This document shows, in pieces, positions 36,695 through 45,348 of a DNA stretch of 64,000 nt. Source of the DNA: Hominisplanchenecus murintestinalis (GTDB lineage: Bacteria; Bacillota; Clostridia; Lachnospirales; Lachnospiraceae). Location of the stretch: the NCBI GenBank assembly GCA_004793585.1, contig SRZB01000003.1:1-64000 (forward strand). The letters run 5' to 3'. Under the pieces are notes generated by a model. That model had not been told where the DNA came from. It ran no database searches and was given only the letters and a program-made list of their open reading frames with translations. The position numbers and the translations under genes are program-made. How positions within the stretch are numbered: position 1 is the stretch's first letter; each line of letters begins with the position of its first letter.

Positions 36695-38710
36695 TCAAAA
36701 GCTCAATAGCACACGTATAAAGCACATATAATAATATATAAAAATATACGGCACTTTCCGCAGCCTGTCATAATGCTTTTCTGAATAATCCTTATTTTTC
36801 CTTGCCAGATAAAATACCAGCCTGTGATTCCACTTACATTTATCATCTGCCGTCAGGGCAGGATGCCGCCCCTGCTTCTCCAAATATTTCAGCTTCGTCG
36901 CCGCACATGTATACTTAAATACCAGCGCGGCTTCTGGCTCCGCACCATACCCCTGTCGCTGATCTGGGAATCTTCGATGGATCCTGCCTCTACTGCCGAC
37001 CGATACAGCTTCTATGCCTTTTCATTCCGTATCACACAGCTCGTATGCTTAATGGGGTTTCCCTTCATCTCTTTCAGCCAGATATCGCCAAAACTGATAT
37101 CTGCCGCCAGTGCAAAATGATCCTGGCAGGTCATGCAGCTTCCTTTCTCAAAAAAGTAAGCGTTTTTGTAAGCGCAGATGGTCTTGGAATAGGAAAAAGT
37201 TTTCTCGCTTCCGTCCTTGTAAACCACAGACGACAGCCCTCTCCAATGTCCACGGCGATAATACAGCCGCTCTGCCCCGTCCAGGCTGACCTTCGACTGC
37301 TCCAGGGAAAGCAGCGTCGCCTTGTCCGAATGGTTTCCGCTGCAATACAGTCCCAGCTTCAGCACGATTTTCTCCCGCAGCCCGGCATCCTTCTCCATCA
37401 GCTTCTCCAATCCGTGCAGCATACATGGCGTCATGACCACAGCCACCTTACCGTCAAAGTTCCTCACGATATCCACATGCTTCAATAGCGGGATATTCAT
37501 ATAAATACTGGACGACGCGCCTCTTATCTCCTCTTCCGTAACAGCGATAAACGTATCATAACCCAGAACCCCGTTTTCCACTTTCGTCTTTGTCACCCAT
37601 GCTCCGTCAATCTGCCCGGTCTTTAGCAGATGGCAGAGCAGCGCCGTAACCATACCGCCTGACGCAGCATTCTCCCGGATTCCCTCATCCTGTGCATACC
37701 CTTTGCGGCACGCCACATGCGTCCCCAGGTATTTATCAGGATTCTTATAGTCTAAAATCTTCTTTTTCTTCGCAGACTTTGCCACGATTTCGTCTACGAT
37801 TGCGCCTACATACTCAATATTCTTCCGCGAGCTTTCCATCACTGCTTCATAGCTCTCTTCAATCTTTCCCCTGATTTCATCTTCACATTCCGCAAACTTG
37901 TAAAACTCCTGCTCCAGAGATTCCGCAGTCAAATTGGAAAAATCAATCGCATACTGCCCCAGATGAAAGAAGTCCAGCACCTCCTGGTATTTATGACTCC
38001 ATCCTACCCGCAATACGGGAACTTTCTGCTCCAGCGCGCCAATCATCGCATGGAATCTTGAAGCCACCAGGAAACGGCATTTTCCCAGATATGCCCTGAT
38101 TTCCTCTGCTTCCATTTCTTTATGATACCAGCGCACCATACGCTTGTCCTTCACGCCCTCATACACCGCATCGCAAATCATAAGATCATTATTCCGCGGC
38201 TTTTGGCTGTTTATCCGGGCGCCGTTGGCGATAATCAGCACTTTATAGCCTGCCCTGTTCAGTTTATCAATAAAATCAACCATAATTCCTTTATAGTCAA
38301 TATTTATCTTGCCGCACTTTTTCTCCACGACAGAACTGATAGAAATCCCTACCAGACGGCTGTCTGCACTGCCGCAGGCACGGTAAAACTCATCTGCGCG
38401 GCATACCCCGTCCACCATCTCATTGCAACGTGCATCATCTGCCATCGTAAAAGCCCCGTCCGCACAAAGCTGCACATTTTCCTCAATCCCAATGGATTTC
38501 AGGTTTTCCAGCGTTCCCTCATCCCTGCCGCAGATAAGTTTTATCTTCGTCAAAATCCATTTTGCCAGGAAACAGTTTGTAAAAGAATGGAACGTACCCA
38601 TAGCCTGGGAATATTTCATGGCTGGAACGCCCAGAAGCATCGGCACCGCCGCCCGCGCTCTTATTTCCACTGTAGCTGGCAGCCGTAATCGCGATTACCA
38701 CATCTCTCAT
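36695..38710 (-). pseudogene. decayed polysaccharide pyruvyl transferase-FrhB fusion
   Basis: The gene starts at 38710 (AGAGGA upstream) with MRDVVIAITAASYSGNK, the start of a pyruvyl transferase. Then the frame changes near 38660 and a large N-terminal part is missing. The second frame gives about 300 aa of pyruvyl transferase (LGVPAMKYSQAMGTFHSFTN, SRFHAMIGALEQKVPVLRVG) followed by an FrhB/F420-dehydrogenase-beta-like domain (ENAASGGMVTALLCHLL, CMTCQDHFALAADISFGDIW). It stops at a TAG at 37012-37014, yet coding continues in frame (KLYRSAVEAGSIEDS). After a one-base shift near 36930 the tail ALVFKYTCAATKLKYLEKQG runs to a TGA at 36695. One deletion/frameshift, one nonsense and one frameshift make it a pseudogene. 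Confidence 0.8.
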
Positions 38711-38711
38711 A

Positions 38712-39683
38712 CTATTTATCCTCTTCTGATGGTCTGGAATTCTCTGCGTCATAGTCCAGCTTCCGCACATGGTACTGGATATCCTCAAGCAGCTTCCTGT
38801 TGCCCGCGATGACGTCCGCCTGCAGGCCGATAATCACCGTCATAAATCCCATCATCGACAGCGTGCTGGCCAAAATCAGCGACTGAATATGCCCCGTCCC
38901 GGCGCCCATGAAGAAATACACCAGAAAACGGATACCCAGCGCCAGGCCGATCAGCAGGAAGATACCGCCGATTAACGTAAAGAAACGCAGCGGCTTGTAC
39001 ATCATAAAAGAACGCACAATCGTCACCATTGAACGCTTCACATAACCAAACATGCTCGAAAAGAGCCTGGATTTCCGAAGCTCCGGGTTCGTGCGGACCG
39101 GCACGGACTTCATCGCTATCTTATTTCTTCCCGCCTGAATAATCGTTTCCAGGGTATACGTATATTCATTTGTCACATTCAGGCGCATCGCCGCATCCCG
39201 GCTGTATGCCCGGAATCCGCTCGGCGCGTCGGGAATATCTGTCTTTGAAGCCACGCGCACCGTCCAGCTCCCGAAATGCTGAAGTTTCTTTTTCAACGGT
39301 GAAAAGTGCTCTGTATCATCAATGGGACGTTCCCCGATTACAATATCCGCCTTTTCCTCCAGAATCGGACGTACCAGTTTTTCAATATCCTCACCGTTAT
39401 ACTGGTTGTCCGCATCTGTATTTACGATAATATCCGCCCCGTTTCTCAGGCACGCGTCAATACCCGCCATAAATCCTTTGGCAAGACCTTTATTTTTCTT
39501 AAAATTCACCACATAATGAACGCCCCAGTCTTTCGCTACCTGAACCGTATTGTCTTTGCTTCCGTCATTGATAATCAGATATTCAATCTCATCAATGCCA
39601 TCAATCTTCTTCGGCAAATCGTTCAATGCGATTTCCAGAGTTTCCGCCTCATTGTAACATGGAATTTGTATAATCAGCTTCAT
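38712..39683 (-). CDS. GT2 with C-terminal membrane helices (polyprenyl-P-sugar synthase type)
   Basis: A 323-aa GtrB/DPM-like enzyme. LIIQIPCYNEAETLEIAL opens the GT-A domain and D90-A-D92 (VNTDADNQYNG) is the metal site. VPVRTNPELRKSRLF is followed by two membrane helices at about 230-255 and 268-290. Such proteins charge polyprenyl phosphate with glucose or another hexose for extracytoplasmic GT-C enzymes. The ATG at 39683 has GGGAGG upstream; an earlier in-frame start lies inside the SD region. Its own promoter is at 39797-39825. The 636-aa GT-C-like protein encoded just before it is a likely acceptor partner. Confidence 0.87.
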   Translation of the reverse strand: MKLIIQIPCYNEAETLEIALNDLPKKIDGIDEIEYLIINDGSKDNTVQVAKDWGVHYVVNFKKNKGLAKGFMAGIDACLRNGADIIVNTDADNQYNGEDIEKLVRPILEEKADIVIGERPIDDTEHFSPLKKKLQHFGSWTVRVASKTDIPDAPSGFRAYSRDAAMRLNVTNEYTYTLETIIQAGRNKIAMKSVPVRTNPELRKSRLFSSMFGYVKRSMVTIVRSFMMYKPLRFFTLIGGIFLLIGLALGIRFLVYFFMGAGTGHIQSLILASTLSMMGFMTVIIGLQADVIAGNRKLLEDIQYHVRKLDYDAENSRPSEEDK

Positions 39684-39796
39684 TGTACCTCCCGTACCGC
39701 ACACACGCGGCTCCTCTCAGGGATGGGCTTGCCCTTCTCACCTGTATTTTTCTCTTATTTTCCTATTGTTATCCAAAAACCGGATATATCCACTTC

Positions 39797-39825
39797 ATCT
39801 TACTATCAAAGTACCCGGAAGTCAA
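39797..39825 (-). promoter_or_regulatory. internal promoter upstream of the GtrB-like GT2
   Basis: On the minus strand TTGACT (39820-39825) and TAAGAT (39797-39802) are 17 bases apart. The resulting leader would be about 105 bases. It occupies the largest non-coding gap in the right half of the locus (39684-39862). No further structure stands out in the leader. Confidence 0.6.
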
Positions 39826-39862
39826 CCGAAAGTATCGGGGCTGCTTTCAAATTGATAACAGT

Positions 39863-41773
39863 TCAGCCTTCGGCTTCCTGTCCCGCCCCGGCAAATGACA
39901 GCCCTGCATATTCCTCTATCATATCCCGGTACTTCTCACCTTTTACATAGACAGATTCCGTTTTGTTTAAATCAGCGCAGGAATACCCTGCCTGTATCAA
40001 CTCGTCATAATTCAATTTTGTGCCCAGGATAATGGCGTCTTCTACGGATTCCTCCGGCACGCCGGGAAGTATCCGGTAACGGTTCAGCATAAACTGGTAG
40101 GTAAACAGTGCTTTCTGTGTCTGGCTCTCTTTGTATCCTGATACGTAAATCTCGCCGGGCAGTTCACAGCCCGCCTCCTCCAGTCCATGGATAAGCTCAT
40201 ACCCCTGTTCTGCCCTTGTGTGGTAACGTTCCGAGTAAGAACCATCCACATATACGCCGTTGTAAACATACTGATAAACCAGAAGCGCCAGAAGCAGCGC
40301 CGCAGGCAGTGTCCTCTTCCCTTTGCACAGGCACACAAACATTACCAAAAAGCTTATGCTGCACACCAGTACGCCGCCCAGGTAAACACGCAGGCGCATA
40401 GGGTCGCTTAATGCTTTATGCAGGCCGAACGCCCAGTACACCTCGGACGCTACCATATTGTTTGTGATATGGGGAAGCACCGCGCACAGGAACAGAATCT
40501 GCAGTCCCACGAATACTGCAAAAACTGCTGGAAGGTATTTCTTGAGATGTATCCGGTAATGGTAAATGTATGCCAGCGCCGCCAGGAAGAACGGCCCTAT
40601 ATAGGAGCCATAGTAGCGGAAATACGTGAAAGCTTTGTATCCGTAAGCCGTTGAATGCCAGGGGCTGTTTCTCAGAGCCTCCTCCACACGGAACAGCCAG
40701 GAAATGCTCTGAGCCAGAATCGTCGCCCCGATACACATCAAAAAGAAGATTCCCAGCACCAGGATATACGTTTTCACTTCCAACTGTTCGAAATTCTCTG
40801 TTACCGGATGTTTTTTCTTCTTGAAAAAGAGCGCCTTTCCGTTTTTACAGATATAAATCATCAGCAGCGTAATCGCGATTGCTGAAAACCCGCCCGTAAA
40901 AATCACGCTGACATGCACCTGCCCCAATACCGTGGCAAACCATCCCTGCCAGGAAGCAGGCGAAAGAAGAAGCTTTACTGACAAATTCAGGTTTACCGCC
41001 GTATTTTCCAACTTCTCGCCTTCATGCCACAGCCACAGCGTCGTCTTTGCCCAGTAGATAAACCGCCCTGCCAGCCAATATCCTGTTATACCGGAAACCA
41101 GCGCCGGAATTTTTGCCACCAGCCAGCTCTTATACATCAGAAAATACAAAAGCACCAGAAGCACCAGGGCAATCCACAAAGTTTTCGCCCGTGTATGGAG
41201 TGTTAAGCTGTAAGACAGCAGAACCATAAGCACCACTGAATAGGCTGCCTGCTTTCGGTAATCCCGCCTCTCCTTCCTGTCCTCTGCAATCAGCTTACAG
41301 AGAATCAGCGCAGTCAGCCAGGATGCCAGTATAAGCATATGCTCGTTATATACCACCAGCGCCCGGTTCACCATCATAAACCCGGCTGCCAGAGATGCCA
41401 GATAGAGATATATTTTCTTCTCCACTTTCATGTGTACATTCAGAATATGGTAAGCAATCGGCGCCGCCAGGCTTTGCAGTACCGCACAAAATACCAGACA
41501 CGCCCGGTACAATGCCACCGGGTTCGAGAACATCCAGAACAGCGGCGCCATCAGAATCGTCATGCCGCCGCCATAATAACGTCCTCCATACTCAGCCGCT
41601 TTCGTCCAGTCCATTCCCGCCGCCCACGCGCCCGCAGACATAGTGGACATTTCATCCATAGGCGTCCGCAATGGGTCTGACACGGTAAAAATCAATATCA
41701 GCCTGGGCGCCATCGCAAGTAAGAATACAAGCAGCATATCTATGCGCCGTCTGTACGTTTCATTCATCTTCAC
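39863..41773 (-). CDS. polytopic GT-C-like membrane protein
   Basis: A 636-aa protein with about a dozen membrane helices. An acidic first loop, SDPLRTPMDEMSTMSAGAW, and GGRYYGGGMTILMAPLFW resemble the GT39/PMT-ArnT organisation, in which an Asp or Glu in loop 1 is catalytic. A soluble C-terminal segment of about 110 residues follows. I cannot name a closer family. Start GTG at 41773 with GGAGGG six bases upstream. Together with the adjacent DPM-type GT2 it may form a donor-loading and transfer pair. Confidence 0.7.
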   Translation of the reverse strand: MKMNETYRRRIDMLLVFLLAMAPRLILIFTVSDPLRTPMDEMSTMSAGAWAAGMDWTKAAEYGGRYYGGGMTILMAPLFWMFSNPVALYRACLVFCAVLQSLAAPIAYHILNVHMKVEKKIYLYLASLAAGFMMVNRALVVYNEHMLILASWLTALILCKLIAEDRKERRDYRKQAAYSVVLMVLLSYSLTLHTRAKTLWIALVLLVLLYFLMYKSWLVAKIPALVSGITGYWLAGRFIYWAKTTLWLWHEGEKLENTAVNLNLSVKLLLSPASWQGWFATVLGQVHVSVIFTGGFSAIAITLLMIYICKNGKALFFKKKKHPVTENFEQLEVKTYILVLGIFFLMCIGATILAQSISWLFRVEEALRNSPWHSTAYGYKAFTYFRYYGSYIGPFFLAALAYIYHYRIHLKKYLPAVFAVFVGLQILFLCAVLPHITNNMVASEVYWAFGLHKALSDPMRLRVYLGGVLVCSISFLVMFVCLCKGKRTLPAALLLALLVYQYVYNGVYVDGSYSERYHTRAEQGYELIHGLEEAGCELPGEIYVSGYKESQTQKALFTYQFMLNRYRILPGVPEESVEDAIILGTKLNYDELIQAGYSCADLNKTESVYVKGEKYRDMIEEYAGLSFAGAGQEAEG

Positions 41774-41784
41774 ACTTATCCCTC

Positions 41785-42975
41785 CTACCGTCTCAAGATC
41801 CGTTTCGCCAGGGGCTTTATCCTGTTGCGGAAATCATATTCTGCACAGGCACGCTGCAGGCCGATAAAGCTGCGCAGCTTTGCGCCTGCAGAAAGCTTCC
41901 TGTTCTCTTTCTTTCCTTCCAGGGCGTCTGAGAGCCATTGTCTGGACTCTTTTCTCTGCTTTGTAAGAATTGCATCTACCGGAGAATAATCTACGTCTGT
42001 CAGCAGTTCCCCGCACCGCAGGATATCTTTCACATCCATCACATACCGATTGGTCAGCCCCAGCGTCCCCAGCAGCGACTCAAACCGTGAACTGCCCCGC
42101 CCCGGATTTCCGATAGCGATAAACGGCTTATGGAAAAGAATTGCCATACATGTTCCATGGAAGGAATCTGTAATCACAAAATCACTGTTTTTAAAATAAT
42201 ACAGCCAGTCCTCCACCTGGAGATTTTCAACGGTATTCTCCAGATTAAGCCTTTCTTTATTCGCCTGGAACTTATTCTGCCATCCATCCAGCATATTTAC
42301 CAGCTTCTTTCCCTTTTGCTTTGAAACATACAGCAGCGCTTCCCGCTTCTCAGGCGTGGGATCCAGAATATAGGACGCGACAAACGGTTCCTTTTCTTCC
42401 CTCCCGGATTTCTCTGTCAAATCCCCCAGCACATGAGGCTCGCACATCAACACCGGGTCCAGCACATGGACGGCTTCGACGCCAAACGTATTCCGGCAGA
42501 TTTCCACACCTTCCGCTTCCCGGACAGAAACTGCGTCCATCCGGCGCATACATGTCCTTGCTTTCTTTGCAAAAGCTCTTGGCGCCAGGAATTTCCCCGA
42601 TCCAAAAGAAGTAGCATAAGCAATTTTCTTCTTCGCGTCATCCACAAAGTCCAGAAAATAGCTGTGGCCGAAAATTTTCGTCACTCCATAATTCCAAATC
42701 TGATCTGAACCAAGCACAAACGCGTCGCACATCTGGTTCAGCACTCCGATTTCCGAAACATGGTAAGTCTCGCTGATGGTATAGTGTTCCTCGGCAAAAC
42801 GTATCGAATGACGTCCCTTCATCCGGCCGTCATCCGGCTTAAGCCTGGGCTGATGAACCATCAGAACCCGGTAACCCATAGATTCAATTGTCTGCTCCAG
42901 CGCATAATAGGTGGCAATACTTCCATAATTGCACCCAAACCACACGCCCAGTATTCCCACATCGTAATGTTCCAT
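41785..42975 (-). CDS. polysaccharide pyruvyl transferase family protein
   Basis: A 396-aa CsaB/WcaK-type protein expected to add a pyruvyl ketal or act as a related sugar-modifying transferase. DVGILGVWFGCNYGSIATYYAL is the N-terminal GT-B-like loop. FVLGSDQIWNYGVTKIFG and the Ser/His block DFVITDSFHGTCMAILFHKPFIAIG, near residue 290, are the best family markers. The ATG at 42975 has AGAGGA upstream. The FrhB-like gene precedes it by 42 bases, a pairing repeated as a gene fusion elsewhere in this locus. Confidence 0.88.
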   Translation of the reverse strand: MEHYDVGILGVWFGCNYGSIATYYALEQTIESMGYRVLMVHQPRLKPDDGRMKGRHSIRFAEEHYTISETYHVSEIGVLNQMCDAFVLGSDQIWNYGVTKIFGHSYFLDFVDDAKKKIAYATSFGSGKFLAPRAFAKKARTCMRRMDAVSVREAEGVEICRNTFGVEAVHVLDPVLMCEPHVLGDLTEKSGREEKEPFVASYILDPTPEKREALLYVSKQKGKKLVNMLDGWQNKFQANKERLNLENTVENLQVEDWLYYFKNSDFVITDSFHGTCMAILFHKPFIAIGNPGRGSSRFESLLGTLGLTNRYVMDVKDILRCGELLTDVDYSPVDAILTKQRKESRQWLSDALEGKKENRKLSAGAKLRSFIGLQRACAEYDFRNRIKPLAKRILRR

Positions 42976-43017
42976 TTCTTCCTCTTTCTGACGCATTGCC
43001 GCGTGACATCCAAAAAA

Positions 43018-44205
43018 CTACTTCTTCATCCTTTTCACCGCTTTTACTACTTCCTCCGGAAGTACACGCTTTAGCCACTGCTTTGCCGCCGCTTTTTTTG
43101 AAAATTTCTGCCCGCCGGCTATCTCCACAGCCTTCTTAAATGTCTGCTTCCTGTTCTCCTCAAAAAACTTCTCCCGCCCTTCCGGTATCCGTATCTTGCT
43201 GCGGAACCGATTATGCTTCAACGCAAAGTCCAGGGGAACAGGCTCACAAAGTTTTAGCCGTGAACAAATATCCGCCCAGGCTTTCTCACCCTTCTCACTG
43301 TTGATGAGCACCAGGGAAACTCCTTTTTCACTGGCAAACCCGGGATTGTACTTGGCAATGTGCCAGAAATCACCCAGTGTCAAATCCCCCTGCCTCGGTA
43401 ATGGCGCAAAACTGCACTCCCCGCAGGAAGACCGCAGCATCAGAGAACCGTGAAAGGCTCTCTCATACGCGTCATTTGCCTGATTTCCCACGATTCTCTT
43501 ACCATTCTTCAATGTGGCAATGCAGTGGTTACAGTTATGCCCAAACTCTTTTGTCCGGAATTGAAAGCTTTTCAGGTTTTTTCCGTATTTTTCCGTCCGG
43601 TATTTTCGGAACACCCCGGGCGAAGGCACGCCATGACACACGACATCCACGGTAAACAGATTTTCATAATTCCGGTGCAGATATCCCTTCAATCCGGCCA
43701 CCTGGCAGGGAACCCCGCTGAACAGCACATGTTTCCCTTCATCCAAAAGCTTTTTAATTTCGCGGTAAACCGTGCCTACCCGGCTCTGGACATATTTCGA
43801 ACCACGCAGTTTCCCCAGTTCCTCCGCAGAACAGATAATTCTGTGTTCCGCCGAAAACTCTTCATCCATTGCCACACCGCATACACAGCCTCCTGTTTTC
43901 AGGGCCTTCTCAGCCAGAAGAGTAAAGATTCCGCCGGAAGAACTTTTCATCCGTACCTCATCCTCTGCATAAGCAGCAAAACATGCCGGCTCCTCCCTGT
44001 TGGAAAACTTCGGCGTCAGTTCCGGGCACGCTCTCACGCATTTTCCACAATTGATGCATACCTCTTCCTTCACGTGCGGATACAAAAATCCGTCCCTGTT
44101 TTCTCTCATCTCAATCGCATCCACCGGACAGCTATTGAAACATGCCGCACAGCCGCAGCACCTCTCCTCCGGCAGAATCTTAATATTTTTACACACCTCA
44201 GGCAT
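43018..44205 (-). CDS. FrhB-like iron-sulfur flavoprotein
   Basis: A 395-aa protein with two ferredoxin-type 4Fe-4S motifs at the N-terminus (C16, C19, C22, C26 and C50, C53, C56, C60). The F420 hydrogenase/dehydrogenase beta-subunit N- and C-domains follow, including SSSGGIFTLLAEKAL, LFSGVPCQVAGLKGYL and FAPLPRQGDLTLGDFW. Such proteins bind FAD and iron-sulfur clusters; F420 itself is not expected in this kind of organism. The substrate is unknown. Location between a pyruvyl transferase gene and glf suggests a redox step in sugar modification. The ATG at 44205 has GGAGGT upstream. Confidence 0.85.
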   Translation of the reverse strand: MPEVCKNIKILPEERCCGCAACFNSCPVDAIEMRENRDGFLYPHVKEEVCINCGKCVRACPELTPKFSNREEPACFAAYAEDEVRMKSSSGGIFTLLAEKALKTGGCVCGVAMDEEFSAEHRIICSAEELGKLRGSKYVQSRVGTVYREIKKLLDEGKHVLFSGVPCQVAGLKGYLHRNYENLFTVDVVCHGVPSPGVFRKYRTEKYGKNLKSFQFRTKEFGHNCNHCIATLKNGKRIVGNQANDAYERAFHGSLMLRSSCGECSFAPLPRQGDLTLGDFWHIAKYNPGFASEKGVSLVLINSEKGEKAWADICSRLKLCEPVPLDFALKHNRFRSKIRIPEGREKFFEENRKQTFKKAVEIAGGQKFSKKAAAKQWLKRVLPEEVVKAVKRMKK

Positions 44206-44247
44206 TGATACCTCCATGCCGCACACTGCGGCCCGATTCCTGCTATT

Positions 44248-45348
44248 TTATGCCAGCTCTTTCTCTGCCATCTCCAGGGCTGCCTCAATCACCTTATCCA
44301 TATCATAATATCTGTAATTTCCCAGACGCCCGCCGAAGATTACTTTCTCCTCTTTCTCCGCCAGCGCACGATACCGGGCAAATAGTTCATTGTTCTTTTC
44401 GTCATTAATCGGGTAATACGGCTCGATTCCCGGTTTCCACTCAGAAGAATACTCCCTGGAAATCACAGTCGCCGGCTGCTTCCCAAACTCAAAATGTTTG
44501 TGCTCGATAATCCTGGTGTAAGGCACTTCCCTGTCTGTATAGTTTACCACAGCATTTCCCTGGTAATTCTCCATATCCAGCTTTTCTGTCTCAAACCGCA
44601 CGGTACGGTACTCCAGGGCGCCCAGCTTATATCCGTAAAACTCATCAATCATCCCGGTAAACAACGTCTTATCTGCAATTTCAGGATTTTCTTTGATAAA
44701 CGTAAAATAGTCCGTATTCAATTTCACCGGGATTCCATCCAGCATCTTCTCAACAACCGGAGTGTATCCGCCTACAGGAATTCCCTGATATCTGTCATTA
44801 AAATAATTATTGTCATACATAAAGCGGAACGGAAGCCTCTTGATGATAAATGCCGGAAGCTCCGTACAGGGACGTCCCCACTGCTTCTCCGTATAGCCCT
44901 TAATCAACTTTTCGTACACATCACGCCCAGCCAGAGAAAGCGCCTGCTCCTCAAGGTTTTTCGGCTCCGTGATATTCAGCTCGGCGCGCTGCTCTTCAAT
45001 CTTCGCCTGCGCTTCCGCCGGAGTCTTGACCCCCCACATCTTACTGAACGTATTCATATTGAATGGCAGATTATACAGCTCGTCTTTGTAGACAGCCACC
45101 GGAGAATTCACATAATGGTTGAACTCCGCAAACTGATTCACATACTCCCACACCTTTTTATTGCTGGTATGGAAAATATGCGCGCCGTATTTGTGGACAT
45201 GAATCCCGTCCATATCCTCACAATAAATATTTCCGGCAATATGCCCACGCTTATCAATTACCAGACATGTCTTTCCAACCTTCTTCGCTTCATGGGCAAA
45301 TACCGCCCCATAAAGCCCTGCGCCCACGATTAGATAATCATATTTCAT
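44248..45348 (-). CDS. glf: UDP-galactopyranose mutase
   Basis: Flavoenzyme converting UDP-galactopyranose to UDP-galactofuranose, 366 aa. The FAD loop VGAGLYGAVFA is at 8-18. HKYGAHIFHTSNKKVWEYVNQF, GYTEKQWGRP and YFNDRYQGIPVGGYTPVVEKML are diagnostic of Glf. AAAGGAG precedes the ATG. It is the only nucleotide-sugar enzyme in the window. With the GlfT2-like transferase downstream of the same promoter it predicts galactofuranose in the polymer. Confidence 0.97.
   Translation of the reverse strand: MKYDYLIVGAGLYGAVFAHEAKKVGKTCLVIDKRGHIAGNIYCEDMDGIHVHKYGAHIFHTSNKKVWEYVNQFAEFNHYVNSPVAVYKDELYNLPFNMNTFSKMWGVKTPAEAQAKIEEQRAELNITEPKNLEEQALSLAGRDVYEKLIKGYTEKQWGRPCTELPAFIIKRLPFRFMYDNNYFNDRYQGIPVGGYTPVVEKMLDGIPVKLNTDYFTFIKENPEIADKTLFTGMIDEFYGYKLGALEYRTVRFETEKLDMENYQGNAVVNYTDREVPYTRIIEHKHFEFGKQPATVISREYSSEWKPGIEPYYPINDEKNNELFARYRALAEKEEKVIFGGRLGNYRYYDMDKVIEAALEMAEKELA

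Noticed and set aside
36695-36883. Separate small protein MEKQGRHPALTADD...
   Set aside because: It is the frameshifted tail of the pyruvyl transferase-FrhB pseudogene, not an independent gene.
38519-38788. 89-codon minus-strand frame as its own gene
   Set aside because: Its middle holds the true start (38710) and first 17 residues of the decayed pyruvyl transferase; the rest is out-of-frame sequence.
44494-45333. 279-codon plus-strand frame
   Set aside because: It is antisense to glf throughout, with no SD and no family resemblance.
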